Of a stretch of 64,000 bases of DNA, positions 7,702 to 16,900 are shown piece after piece. This DNA comes from Amycolatopsis rifamycinica (GTDB lineage Bacteria; Actinomycetota; Actinomycetes; Mycobacteriales; Pseudonocardiaceae). The notes below the pieces were generated by a model. That model saw only the letters and a list, made by a program, of their open reading frames with translations, did not search any database and had not been told where the DNA came from. Location: contig NZ_JMQI01000074.1 of NCBI RefSeq assembly GCF_000695625.1, positions 124,001 through 188,000 of the forward strand, written 5' to 3'. A program made the translations under genes and the position numbers. The stretch's first letter is position 1. Each line of letters starts with the position of its first letter.

Positions 7702-8442
7702 GTGTCCGCCCTGCTCCGGCTCACCGCCACCGAAACGAAGCTCTTCTTCCGCGAGCCGATCGTCGTGTTCTTCGCGCTGGCGTTCGCCCCGATCCTGCTG
7801 GTCGTCCTCGGCTCGATCCCCGCGATGCGGGCCCCCGACGCCGGCCTCGGCGGTGTCCGGCCGATCGAGCTCTACGTGCCGGTCGTCGTCGCGATCGGGG
7901 TCTCCCTGTTCGCGCTGAGCGGCCTGGCCCCGCTTTTCGCCGCCTACCGGGAGAAAGGCGTGCTGCGGCGGATGCGGACCACCCCGGTCGAGCCGGCGGT
8001 CCTGCTGGGGGCGCAGCTGCTGATGGCCACGGCTCTGTCCGCCGGGACGGTGGTGGTCATGCTCGCCGTCGGCCGGCTGGCGTTCGGCGTGGACCTGCCC
8101 CGGCAGCTGCCGGGGTACCTGGCCGGCTACCTGCTGCTGGCGTCGGCCCTGTTCGCGATCGGCCTGCTCGTCGCCGCACTGGCCCCGTCGAGCCGGAGCG
8201 CCGGCGCGATCGGCACCCTGGTGTTCTTCCCGCTCGCGTTCTTCGGCGGCCTCTGGCTGCCCCGCGCCGGCATGACCGAGGTCCTGCTCACGATCAGCGA
8301 CCTGACTCCGCTGGGCGCCGGCGTCCAGGCGCTACAGGACGCGACAGCCGGTCACGCACCGCAGCTGCCGCACCTGGGTGTCCTGCTAGGGTGGCTGGTC
8401 GTGGCCGGGGGTCTGGCCGCGCGATTCTTCCGCTGGGAGTGA
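7702..8442 (+). CDS. ABC-2 type exporter permease
   Basis: A 246-residue integral membrane protein with six hydrophobic segments and the ABC-2 permease pattern: an N-terminal amphipathic stretch TATETKLFFREPIVVF, a cytoplasmic loop FAAYREKGVLRRMRTTPVEP typical of DrrB/YadH permeases, and a C-terminal LPHLGVLLGWLVVAGGLAARFFRW. It pairs with the upstream ATPase to form the exporter. The GTG start follows GAGGAGAC. The stop overlaps or abuts the start of the sensor kinase, indicating coupled translation. Confidence 0.9.
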   Translation: MSALLRLTATETKLFFREPIVVFFALAFAPILLVVLGSIPAMRAPDAGLGGVRPIELYVPVVVAIGVSLFALSGLAPLFAAYREKGVLRRMRTTPVEPAVLLGAQLLMATALSAGTVVVMLAVGRLAFGVDLPRQLPGYLAGYLLLASALFAIGLLVAALAPSSRSAGAIGTLVFFPLAFFGGLWLPRAGMTEVLLTISDLTPLGAGVQALQDATAGHAPQLPHLGVLLGWLVVAGGLAARFFRWE

Positions 8443-8444
8443 AG

Positions 8445-9737
8445 GTGGCCATCGGGGGCGAGCGGCGCGCGGAGCCCGGCGGCGAGGACACCGGGGAGAC
8501 GGCGATCTTCGCCGTCCTCCCGTACCTCCTGCTGGCCGTCAGCGTGATCGTCACGCTGGTCCAGGCCATCCGGGAGGGACCGAACCGGCTCCCGGCGCTC
8601 CTCGGGCTCTCCGCCGCGGCTCTGCTCTGGTTGCTGTGGTTCCACACGCTCCACCCGCGATGGCACCGCCGGCGCGCTCTGATGGCCGGGTACTACGCGG
8701 GGTTCACGGCGCTGGCCGCGGGTCTGGTCGCCCTGGCTCCCTGGTACGGCTTCTTCGCCTTCGCCGGCTACCCGCAGGCGTTCCAGTACCTCCGGGGCCG
8801 CGGGCGGTACGCGGGCGCGGCCGCCACCGCGATGGTCTCGGCCGCGGCGTTCCTGGGCGGGGTGGCCGAGATCGGGGCCGCCGGCCTCTGGCCGGTGTGG
8901 CTGGCCGTGGGCTCGGTGTCCGCGGTGCTCGCCGGCGCGCTCTTCCGCTTCGTGGAGATGGGCTACCACCGCCACGACGAGCAACGGCAAGCCCTGGCCG
9001 AGGTGCACGCGGTCAACGCCAAGCTGGAGGCCGCGCTGGCCGAGAACGCCGCGCTGCACGCCCGGCTGCTGATCCAGGCGCGCGAAGCCGGGGTGCTGGA
9101 CGAGCGGCAGCGGATGGCGCGGGAAATCCACGACACCCTCGCCCAGGGGCTGGCGGGCATCCTGGCCCAGCTCCAGGCCGCCGGGCAGACACCGGACCAG
9201 CCGCCGTCGTTGCGGCGGCACCTGGCGAACGCGACGGAACTGACCCGCGAAAGCCTCGTCGAGGCGCGCCGCACGGTCCAGGCGGTGGAGCCGACGGTGC
9301 TGGCCGGGGCCCAGCTCCCGGACGCGATCGGCGACGTGGCCCGGCGGTGGTCGGAGGTCAACGCCGTCGACGCGGTGCTGACCACCACCGGCGACGCCCG
9401 GCCGATGCACACCGACGTCGAAGTGGCGCTCCTGCGGACCGCGCAGGAAGCGCTCGCCAACGTGGCCAAGCACGCGCGGGCGGGCCGGGTCGGCCTGACC
9501 CTGTCGTACATGGCCGATCTGGTGACCCTCGACGTGCGGGACGACGGGGTCGGGTTCGACCCGGACGCCGGGCGCGCCGACGGGTCCGGAGACGGCGGCT
9601 TCGGCCTCGCCGGGATGCGGCAGCGGGTGCAGCGGCTGGCGGGGCGGCTGGACGTCGAATCGGAACCCGGCGGCGGCACGGCGATCTCGGTGACCGTCCC
9701 GGCGATCCCGGCCGTCCCGGCCGGAGGTGCGGGGTGA
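8445..9737 (+). CDS. Sensor histidine kinase, HisKA_3/NarL-type
   Basis: About 430 residues. Four to five N-terminal membrane helices (residues about 15-155) are followed by a short coiled coil, then the dimerisation/phosphoacceptor helix ERQRMAREIHDTLAQGLAGIL (His229), and an HATPase domain with AQEALANVAKHA (N box), DDGVGFDP (G1) and GFGLAGMRQRV (G2). It phosphorylates the response regulator encoded next, with which its stop overlaps by 3 bases. The start may be GTG 8445, which has GGGAG 5 bases upstream, or GTG 8439, which would overlap the permease stop. I prefer 8445 for its ribosome binding site. The large membrane portion and lack of an extracellular loop suggest sensing within the membrane. 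Confidence 0.9.
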   Translation: MAIGGERRAEPGGEDTGETAIFAVLPYLLLAVSVIVTLVQAIREGPNRLPALLGLSAAALLWLLWFHTLHPRWHRRRALMAGYYAGFTALAAGLVALAPWYGFFAFAGYPQAFQYLRGRGRYAGAAATAMVSAAAFLGGVAEIGAAGLWPVWLAVGSVSAVLAGALFRFVEMGYHRHDEQRQALAEVHAVNAKLEAALAENAALHARLLIQAREAGVLDERQRMAREIHDTLAQGLAGILAQLQAAGQTPDQPPSLRRHLANATELTRESLVEARRTVQAVEPTVLAGAQLPDAIGDVARRWSEVNAVDAVLTTTGDARPMHTDVEVALLRTAQEALANVAKHARAGRVGLTLSYMADLVTLDVRDDGVGFDPDAGRADGSGDGGFGLAGMRQRVQRLAGRLDVESEPGGGTAISVTVPAIPAVPAGGAG

Positions 9738-10357
9738 TCTCCGTGCTGATCGTCGACGACCACCCGGTGGTGCGGGACGGGCTGCGCGGCATGTTCGGCG
9801 CCGACCCCCGCTTCGAGGTGGTCGGCGAAGCCGGCGACGGCACCGCGGCCATCGCCGCCGGCGAGCGGTTCCGGCCGGACGTCATCCTGATGGACCTGCG
9901 GATGCCGCGGACCGACGGCGTCACCGCCATCCGGGAACTGGCCGAGCGCGGGGTGCCGTCACGGGTGCTGGTGATCACCACCTACGACACCGACGGCGAC
10001 GTCCTGGCGGCCATCGAGGCCGGCGCCACCGGCTACCTGCTGAAGGAAGCGACGAAGGAAGAGATGTTCCGCGCGGTGGAGGCGGCCGCCCGGGGCCAGG
10101 CGGTGCTCTCCCCCGCCGTCGCGAGCCGGCTCATGGGGCAGGTGCGCCGTCCGGTGTCCGATCCGCTGTCGCAGCGGGAGCTGGAGGTCCTCGAGCTGAT
10201 CGCCCAGGGTTCGACGAACCGCGAGGCGGCGGAACGGCTGTTCATCAGCCAGGCGACGGTCAAGACGCACCTGCTGCACGTGTACGCGAAACTCGGCGTC
10301 AACGACCGGGCGGCCGCCGTGGCCGCCGCGTTCGCCAAGGGCTACCTGACGCCGTAG
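9734..10357 (+). CDS. NarL/LuxR-family response regulator
   Basis: A 207-residue two-domain regulator. The receiver domain has acidic pocket VDDHP, phosphoacceptor Asp54 (VILMDLRMP), TTYDTD and K in GYLLKEA. The C-terminal LuxR helix-turn-helix reads LSQRELEVLELIAQGSTNREAAERLFISQATVKTHLLHVYAKL. The GTG start overlaps the kinase stop, with GGAGG 6 bases upstream. It is the partner of the preceding kinase and most likely controls the ABC exporter of the same operon. Two hairpins follow the stop. Confidence 0.93.
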   Translation: MISVLIVDDHPVVRDGLRGMFGADPRFEVVGEAGDGTAAIAAGERFRPDVILMDLRMPRTDGVTAIRELAERGVPSRVLVITTYDTDGDVLAAIEAGATGYLLKEATKEEMFRAVEAAARGQAVLSPAVASRLMGQVRRPVSDPLSQRELEVLELIAQGSTNREAAERLFISQATVKTHLLHVYAKLGVNDRAAAVAAAFAKGYLTP

Positions 10358-10423
10358 GCGGCGCCGGGGAACCGGCAAAATTGCCGGTACCGGCCCGCCC
10401 GCCCGTGGGGCACAGTGACAGCA

Positions 10424-10464
10424 CGTGGTGGGTGCGGCGGAACCCCAGCGCCACACCCACCACG
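10424..10464. terminator. Hairpin between response regulator and xylanase
   Basis: An 11-bp perfect stem (10424-10434 with 10454-10464) with a 19-base loop in the convergent intergenic space. It is probably a terminator component together with the stronger hairpin next to it. Confidence 0.5.
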
Positions 10465-10489
10465 TCCACGACCACCCGAGCCGCGCATG

Positions 10490-10523
10490 ACTCGTCCGCG
10501 GAGCGCCGGCTCCGCGGACGAGT
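10490..10523. terminator. Strong terminator hairpin for the xylanase and the two-component operon
   Basis: A 15-bp perfect stem (10490-10504 with 10509-10523) and tetraloop GCCG, 13 bp past the stop of the minus-strand xylanase gene. Confidence 0.75.
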
Positions 10524-10536
10524 TCACCCACACCGG

Positions 10537-11919
10537 TCAGGAAGCGCTGCAGCTGACGCTGGGCCAGTTCCAGTTCCCGTTGGCCATGATGGTGACGCCC
10601 CAGTTGTTGCCACTGCCGTTCGGGGTGGCGACCAGCACCTGGCTGCTGGGCCAGGTGGCGCTGATGTTCCAGGTGGAACTGATCCGCGCCGGACTGGGCA
10701 CGTTCATCGTGACCGTCCACGAGGACGAGCCGCTGACCGAGACGTTCAGGTTGTACCGGTCACCCCAGGACTGCCCGGCCGAAAGCGTGGCCGTGCAGGA
10801 ACCGCCGCCCGGGGTCGTGGTCGTGGTGGTCGGGGTGGTCGGGGTCGTGGAACCCGTCGGGGTGGTCGTGGGTGTCGTGGTCGTGCCGCCCGCGTTGAGG
10901 GCGTTCAGCACGGAGTTGTAGGCGGACTTCTTGTTGCCGTTGCCGTCGAACAGCAGCGGGCTTTCGCTGGAGCGCCAGGAATCGCTGTCCCGCACGCCCC
11001 ACACGGTGATGCCCACGCAGCGTGCGACGTTCATGCACGCCTGGGTCAGCGCCGAGTACTGCGAGGTGTTCGCGTTCGTGACGTCGACCTCGGTGAGCGC
11101 CACGTCGACGCCGAGCGCCGCGAAGCTGGAGATCGTCTGCTGGAAGTTGCCCGGGACCGAGCTGCCGCCGGTGAAGTGGGACTGCAGGCCGACGCAGTCG
11201 ATCGGCACGCCGCGGGACTTGAAGTCCTGGACCATGCGGTAGACACCCTGGGTCTTGCCGTAGCTCCAGTTGTCGATGTTGTAGTCGTTGTAGCAGAGCT
11301 TGGTCGACGGGTCGGCCGCGCGCGCGGTCCGGAAGGCGACCTCGATCCAGTCGTTGCCGGTGCTCTGCAGGTTCGACGACCGGCGGCTGCCGTCTTCGTT
11401 GAAGGCCTCGTTGACCACGTCCCAGTAGGCAAGTTTGCCCTGGTAGTGGGCCATCACCTTCTGGATGTGGTTGATCATGGCGTTGCGCAGGTTGCTGCCG
11501 CCCATGTTCTGCATCCAGCCCGGTTGCTGGGCATGCCAGGCGAGGGTGTGGCCGCGGACCTTCGAGCCGTGGCTGACCGCCCAGTTGTAGATCTGGTCGC
11601 CCGCCGAGAAGTTGAACTGGTTCTGGTTGGGCTCGGTCGCGTCCGGCTTCATCTCGTTTTCGGCCGTCACCATGTTGAACTCGCGCGCCGCGATGGTGGT
11701 GTAGGCCGAATTGCTCAGCCGGCTGCCGGCGATCGCGGTGCCGAAGTACCGGCCGGACTGCGCGGCCGCGGCACCCAGCGTGCTGGCCGCGGCGTCCGCG
11801 CCGGGCGCCGTCACCAGGACCGTCGCGGTCGCGGCCACGGTCGCCACTCCCGCCAGCACTCGAGTGGTCGCCGACCGCCACCAGCGCCTGCGCCGCAGGC
11901 CCGACGAACTTTCCGCCAT
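10537..11919 (-). CDS. Secreted GH10 endo-1,4-beta-xylanase with CBM2
   Basis: A 460-residue enzyme with a long signal peptide with Arg-rich start (MAESSSGLRRRRWWRSATTR), then a GH10 barrel from ASTLGAAAAQSGRYFG. General acid/base is Glu171 (WDVVNEAF) and nucleophile Glu277 (LTEVDV). A Thr/Pro linker (TTTTPTTTPTGSTTP) leads to a C-terminal CBM2 with spaced Trp residues (GQSWGDRYNLNV, SWTVTM, WNISATW, NWGVTIMANGNWNWP) for cellulose or xylan binding. It cleaves the xylan backbone outside the cell. The ATG start has AAGGAG 7-8 bases upstream. CGAAA boxes lie 60-85 bp before the start, consistent with xylan-responsive control. Confidence 0.96.
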   Translation of the reverse strand: MAESSSGLRRRRWWRSATTRVLAGVATVAATATVLVTAPGADAAASTLGAAAAQSGRYFGTAIAGSRLSNSAYTTIAAREFNMVTAENEMKPDATEPNQNQFNFSAGDQIYNWAVSHGSKVRGHTLAWHAQQPGWMQNMGGSNLRNAMINHIQKVMAHYQGKLAYWDVVNEAFNEDGSRRSSNLQSTGNDWIEVAFRTARAADPSTKLCYNDYNIDNWSYGKTQGVYRMVQDFKSRGVPIDCVGLQSHFTGGSSVPGNFQQTISSFAALGVDVALTEVDVTNANTSQYSALTQACMNVARCVGITVWGVRDSDSWRSSESPLLFDGNGNKKSAYNSVLNALNAGGTTTTPTTTPTGSTTPTTPTTTTTTPGGGSCTATLSAGQSWGDRYNLNVSVSGSSSWTVTMNVPSPARISSTWNISATWPSSQVLVATPNGSGNNWGVTIMANGNWNWPSVSCSAS

Positions 11920-11981
11920 CCGTGATCTCCTTCGTGAGTTCCCCTTGCCCAGCAGAACAACACGCCGCCGGAGCGCTGCGC

Positions 11982-12003
11982 AAAAAGTTTCGATCGACTT
12001 TCG
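11982..12003 (-). promoter_or_regulatory. Tandem CGAAA boxes upstream of the GH10 xylanase
   Basis: Read on the gene's strand, CGAAAGT (11997-12003) is followed by CGAAACTTTTT (11982-11992). The second is an imperfect CGAAA-C-TTTCG palindrome, and both lie in the same orientation 11 bp apart. The site sits 63-84 bp before the start codon, where a repressor would cover the promoter. Confidence 0.55.
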
Positions 12004-12069
12004 AACCACCGGCACCGGGCGCGGCCGTCTCCGGGCACAACCATCGCCGCCGCCGGGCGTCCTGGGGAA

Positions 12070-13731
12070 GTGATCACCGCGGCGGCCCGGGAGGACGTGC
12101 CGCCGCCGGCCGGCGGGCGGGCTCCCGGCCGGTGGCGGCGGTGGCCGCTCGCGTTCGCCGTGGCCGCGCTGCTCGCCGAGATGGCGATCGCGATGCTCAC
12201 GGCGGCCACCGAGCAGAGCCCGACCATCGACGAGCCGGTGTACGTCGGGGCGGCGATCTTCTCCCTGGAGCACCACAGCCTGCGCTACAACCCCGAGCAC
12301 CCGCCGCTGGGCAAGCTGCTCGTCGCGACCGGCCTGGCCTTCGCGGACGTGCACGTCAGCCCCGGTTTCGCCGGCGACCAGGCGGCGCTGGGCCGGTCCG
12401 TGCTGTACGAGACGGGCCACGACCCGGGACGGCTGATGCTGCTGGCCCGGGTGCCGGTGATCGTGCTGACGCTGCTGTTCGGGCTGGTGGTCTTCGCGTT
12501 CGCCCGCGACCTGACCGGCCCGGCCGGCGGGGTGGTGGCACTGGCGCTGTACGCCTTTTCCCCCGACCTCGTCGCCCACGGGTCTCTGGCCACTTTGGAC
12601 GTTCCGGTGGCCGGTTTCCTGGTGACGTCGGCGTGGCTGCTGTGGCGCGCCCGGCGACGTCCCGGGCGCTACCTGCCCCTGGCCGGACTGGCACTGGGGG
12701 CGGCGGTGGCCACGAAGATGAGCGCTCTGGCCGCGGTGCCGGTGGTGCTGGTGCTGGTCGTGCTGTCCGTCCGGCAGGCCAGGGGCATCGACAGTCCACA
12801 ACGGACGCTTCGCGTCCTCGGCACCGGCGCCGCGGCGGCCCTGGGTGTCGCGCTGATCGCCGTCGCCGTGGTGTGGGCTTCCTATCTGGTGATCGATCCG
12901 CGGCTGCGCTGGGTGCCGCCACCGGGCCTGCCACCCGTCGGCGGCCTGCGGTCGGCGGCCGGCCTGCTGCCGCTGCCCGAGCCGTACCTCGACGGGATGC
13001 GCGTCCAGTTCGGCTTCGAGGACCAGGTGTGGACCACGTTCCTGTTCGGCGAGCCGCACGTCGGCGCGCTGTGGTACTACCTGCCGGCCGCGTTGCTGGT
13101 GAAGACCCCGCTGGGCGCGCTGGCCCTCTGGGCGGCCGGGGTCGCCGCGATGGCCTCCCGCGTGCGTCCGGCGGCGCTCTACGTCCTGCTCCCCGCGGCG
13201 GTGCTGCTCGCCGCGGCGATGACCGGCAGCCGCGACCTGGGTGTCCGCTACGCGCTGTTCGTCCCGATGTTCCTGGCGATCGCGGCGGCCGCGGTGGTCA
13301 CCGTCCGCCGCCGGTGGGCGTCCGTCTTCGTGGCGGGCATGGTCGCTTGGGTGGCGGTCAGCTCACTGCGGACGTTCCCGTACTACCTGCCGTACTCGAA
13401 CGAGGCCTTCGGTGGCCCGGCGCGGACCCACCGGCAGCTGCACGACTCGAACGTCGACTGGGGCCAGGACCTCGCCCGCCTGGCCGGCCGGCTGCGGCAG
13501 CGCTACCCGGGCGAACGGGTGTGGCTGGTCTACAAGGGCAGCGGCGTGCCGTCCGCCTACGGCATCGAGGCCGCCGATCCGCTGGCGGTGCCGCCGAGCG
13601 AGGTCCACGGGCTGCTGGTCGTGTCGGACTCGTCGATCGCCAAGGCCGGCGACCGGCTGGCGGCCTTGCTCCGCACCAGCGTCCCGGTCGACGACGTCGG
13701 CCACTCGATCACGATCCACCGGCGGCCGTGA
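12070..13731 (+). CDS. Polytopic membrane glycosyltransferase, GT39/PMT-like
   Basis: A 553-residue protein with about 10-12 membrane helices. The first luminal loop carries the lipid-linked-sugar transferase signature TIDEPVYVG and YNPEHPPLGKLL, and the next loop has LATLDVPVAGFLV, as in protein O-mannosyltransferases and ArnT-like enzymes (GT-C fold). Such enzymes move a sugar from a polyprenyl phosphate carrier to protein or lipid on the outer face of the membrane. A C-terminal soluble segment contains LHDSNVDWGQDLARLA, common in this bacterial subgroup. The GTG start follows GGGGAA. It is divergent from the xylanase and probably unrelated to it. Donor and acceptor are unknown. Confidence 0.85.
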   Translation: MITAAAREDVPPPAGGRAPGRWRRWPLAFAVAALLAEMAIAMLTAATEQSPTIDEPVYVGAAIFSLEHHSLRYNPEHPPLGKLLVATGLAFADVHVSPGFAGDQAALGRSVLYETGHDPGRLMLLARVPVIVLTLLFGLVVFAFARDLTGPAGGVVALALYAFSPDLVAHGSLATLDVPVAGFLVTSAWLLWRARRRPGRYLPLAGLALGAAVATKMSALAAVPVVLVLVVLSVRQARGIDSPQRTLRVLGTGAAAALGVALIAVAVVWASYLVIDPRLRWVPPPGLPPVGGLRSAAGLLPLPEPYLDGMRVQFGFEDQVWTTFLFGEPHVGALWYYLPAALLVKTPLGALALWAAGVAAMASRVRPAALYVLLPAAVLLAAAMTGSRDLGVRYALFVPMFLAIAAAAVVTVRRRWASVFVAGMVAWVAVSSLRTFPYYLPYSNEAFGGPARTHRQLHDSNVDWGQDLARLAGRLRQRYPGERVWLVYKGSGVPSAYGIEAADPLAVPPSEVHGLLVVSDSSIAKAGDRLAALLRTSVPVDDVGHSITIHRRP

Positions 13732-13770
13732 CCGGGGTGGCCGTCGCCCCAGCCCACCCCGGGAGGCCGG

Positions 13771-13781
13771 TGAAAGTTTCA
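13771..13781. promoter_or_regulatory. TGAAA-G-TTTCA palindrome upstream of the GH3 gene
   Basis: An 11-bp perfect inverted repeat with one central base, 170 bp before the GH3 start. It is a variant of the CGAAA-N-TTTCG box seen near other polysaccharide genes in the window. The long distance to the start makes the assignment moderate. Confidence 0.45.
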
Positions 13782-13950
13782 GGCTCGGCCCGGCTCCGGC
13801 CAGCGGCGACGCCGGACCGGTGGTGACGTGCTTGCCAGAACCGGATCCCCCTGCGAACGATGGTGACGGACCAGCCTGCGAACCGGCGGTTCCCGCGGCC
13901 GGCCACGCACCGGAACACCCGGCCCATCGACCTTCTGCGACGGAGATCCG

Positions 13951-16900
13951 ATGTCCTTGCGCTCCCCTGGACGGCGACGGGTACGGCTCACCGCCGCTCC
14001 CCTGCTCGCCGTCACGATCACCGCAGCCACGCTCGTGCCGGCCGCGTCGGCGGCCCCCGCCCAGCCCGGCACCCTGCCGGTCTACCGCGACACCCACTAC
14101 AGTTTCGCCGAACGGGCGGCCGACCTCGTCGCCCGCATGACGCTGCCCGAGAAGGTGCTGCAGCTGCGCACCAACAGCGCGCCCGCCATCCCACGCCTCG
14201 GCGTGCAGCAGTACACGTACTGGAGCGAAGGCCAGCACGGCCTCAACACGCTCGGCGCGAACACCGACGACGGCACCGCCACCGGCGGGGTGCACGCCAC
14301 GAGCTTCCCGACGAACCTCGCGAGCACGATGTCCTGGGACCCGGACCTGATCCACCAGGAGACCACGGCGATCTCCGACGAGGCCCGCGGCATGCTGGAC
14401 AAGTCGCTCTGGGGTGTCGCGCAGAACAACATCGGCCCGGACAAGAACAATTACGGCTCCCTGACCTACTGGGCGCCGACGGTGAACCTCGACCGCGACC
14501 CGCGCTGGGGCCGCACCGACGAAGGCTTCGGCGAGGACCCGTACCTGGTCGCGAAGATGGCCGGCGCGTTCGTCAACGGCTACCAGGGCCAGACCGCGTC
14601 CGGCCGCCCGGCCACGCCGTACCTCAAGGTCGCGGCCACCGCCAAGCACTACGCGCTCAACGACGTCGAGAACGACCGGCACGCGGACTCCTCGGACACG
14701 ACCGAGACCAACATCCGCGACTACTACACCCGGCAGTTCCGGCACCTGATCCAGGACGCGCACGTGGCCGGCCTGATGACGTCGTACAACGCGATCAACG
14801 GCACGCCGGCGCCGGCCGACACGTACACGGCGAACGCCATCGCCCAGCGCACGTACGGTTTCGACGGCTACACCACGTCCGACTGCGGCGCGGTCGGCGA
14901 CGTCTACGCCCCGGGCAGCCACAACTGGGCGCCGCCGGGCTGGACCACCACCACCGCCGGCGCGGCGACGCAGTGGACCAACACCGCCACCGGCCAGAAG
15001 GTCTCCGGTGCCGCGGGCGGCCAGGCGTACGCGCTGCGGGCGGGCACCCAGCTCAACTGCACCGGTTCGGAAGCCACCGTCGCCAACATCCAGGAGGCCA
15101 TCAAGGCCGGGGTGCTCTCCGAAGGCGTGCTCGACAACGCGCTGGTGCACGTCTTCACCACGCGCATGCAAACCGGCGAATTCGACCCGGCCGACCGGGT
15201 CGCGTACACGAAGATCACCAAGGACGTGATCCAGAGCGCCGAGCACCAGGCGCTGGCCGCCAAGGTCGCCGCGAACTCGCTGGTGCTGCTGAAGAACGAC
15301 GCGGTGCCCGGCACCGCCGCGCCGCTGCTGCCCGCCGACCCGGCGAAGCTCGGCAGCGTGGTCGTCGTCGGCGACCTCGCGGGCAAGGTCACCCTCGGCG
15401 GCTACTCCGGCGAACCCGCGCTGCAGGTGAACGCGGTGCAGGGCATCACCGCCGCGGTCAAGGCGGCCAACCCGGCCGCCACGGTCACCTTCGACGCCTG
15501 CGGCACGTCCACCGGCACGACGACGGCGGCGAGCTGCTCGGCGGAAACCCTGGCCGCGATCAAGACGGCCGGCCTGGTCGTGGTGTTCGCCGGCACCGAC
15601 GGGAACGTGGCCACCGAAGGCCGCGACCGCACCACCATCGCCATGCCGGGCAACTACGACTCGCTGATCGACCAGGTCAAGGCCGTCGGTAACCCGCGGA
15701 CCGCGCTGGCCGTCCAGGCGGGCGGCGCCGTTTCCCTCGGCCACGCCGAAGGCATCCCGGGCATCGTGTTCAGCTCGTACAACGGCGAAAGCCAGGGCAC
15801 CGCGCTGGCCGACGTGCTGTTCGGCAGGCAGAACCCGAGCGGGCACCTGAACTTCACCTGGTACGCCGACGACTCGCAGCTGCCCGCGATGAAGAACTAC
15901 GGGCTGACGCCGTCGCAGACCGGCGGGCTCGGCCGCACGTACCAGTACTTCACCGGCACGCCGGCGTACCCCTTCGGCTACGGCCTCTCGTACGCGAAGT
16001 TCACCTACTCCCGCGTCCACGCGGACACGAGGGCCGTCGACGCCAACGGGCAGGTGACGGTGCACGTGGACGTCACGAACACCGGCAGCACGCCGGGTGC
16101 CACCGTCGCGCAGCTGTACGCGGCCACGGCGTTCAGCGTGCCGGGGGTGGAACTGCCGCGGCACCGCCTGGCCGGCTTCAAGAAGACCGACGTGCTGGCG
16201 CCCGGCCGGACCCAGCACATCGCCATCCCGGTGCGGATCAGCGAGCTGTCCTTCTGGGACGAGGGGAAGCGCCGCGAAGTCGTGTACCCCGGCCAGTACC
16301 GGTTCGGCGTGGGCGCCGACTCGGCTCACCTCGCCGGCACCGCCGCGGTGGCCGTCACCGGAGCCCTCACGCCGAAGACGAAGTACGTGACCGTGCAGCC
16401 GGGTCAGGTCGTGTTCGCGCCGGGGCAGAGCCTCGACCTCACCGCGAAGAACCCGTGGATCGCCGACGACACCGCCCAGGCCGCTCAGCACGTCCCGGCC
16501 GACCACGTCGTCGAAGCGGTGCACGACGACCAGTCGTTCGTCGACCTCTCGCGGGCCCGGATCGGTTACCACAGCAGTGATCCGCGGGTGGCCCAGGTGA
16601 GCCGCGGCGGCAAGGTGACCATGGTGGCCCCCGGCGTCGCGACGATCAGCGTCACGGTCGACGGCGTCACCGGGACCACGCCGGTGGTGGTCGAGCAGCC
16701 GTTCTCGCTCAGCGCTCCGGAGCGGGTCGAGGCGGGCAAGACGTACACCGCCACCACGACGCTGCCGAACCCGGCCGGCGCCCGGCCGCTGCGGGACGTG
16801 GCCATGACGATCGGCGTGCCCGCCGGCTGGACCGTGCGGGCCACCTCGCCGTCGGCCTTCGCCACCGTGCCCGCCGGGCAGACCGTGCGCACCACCTGGG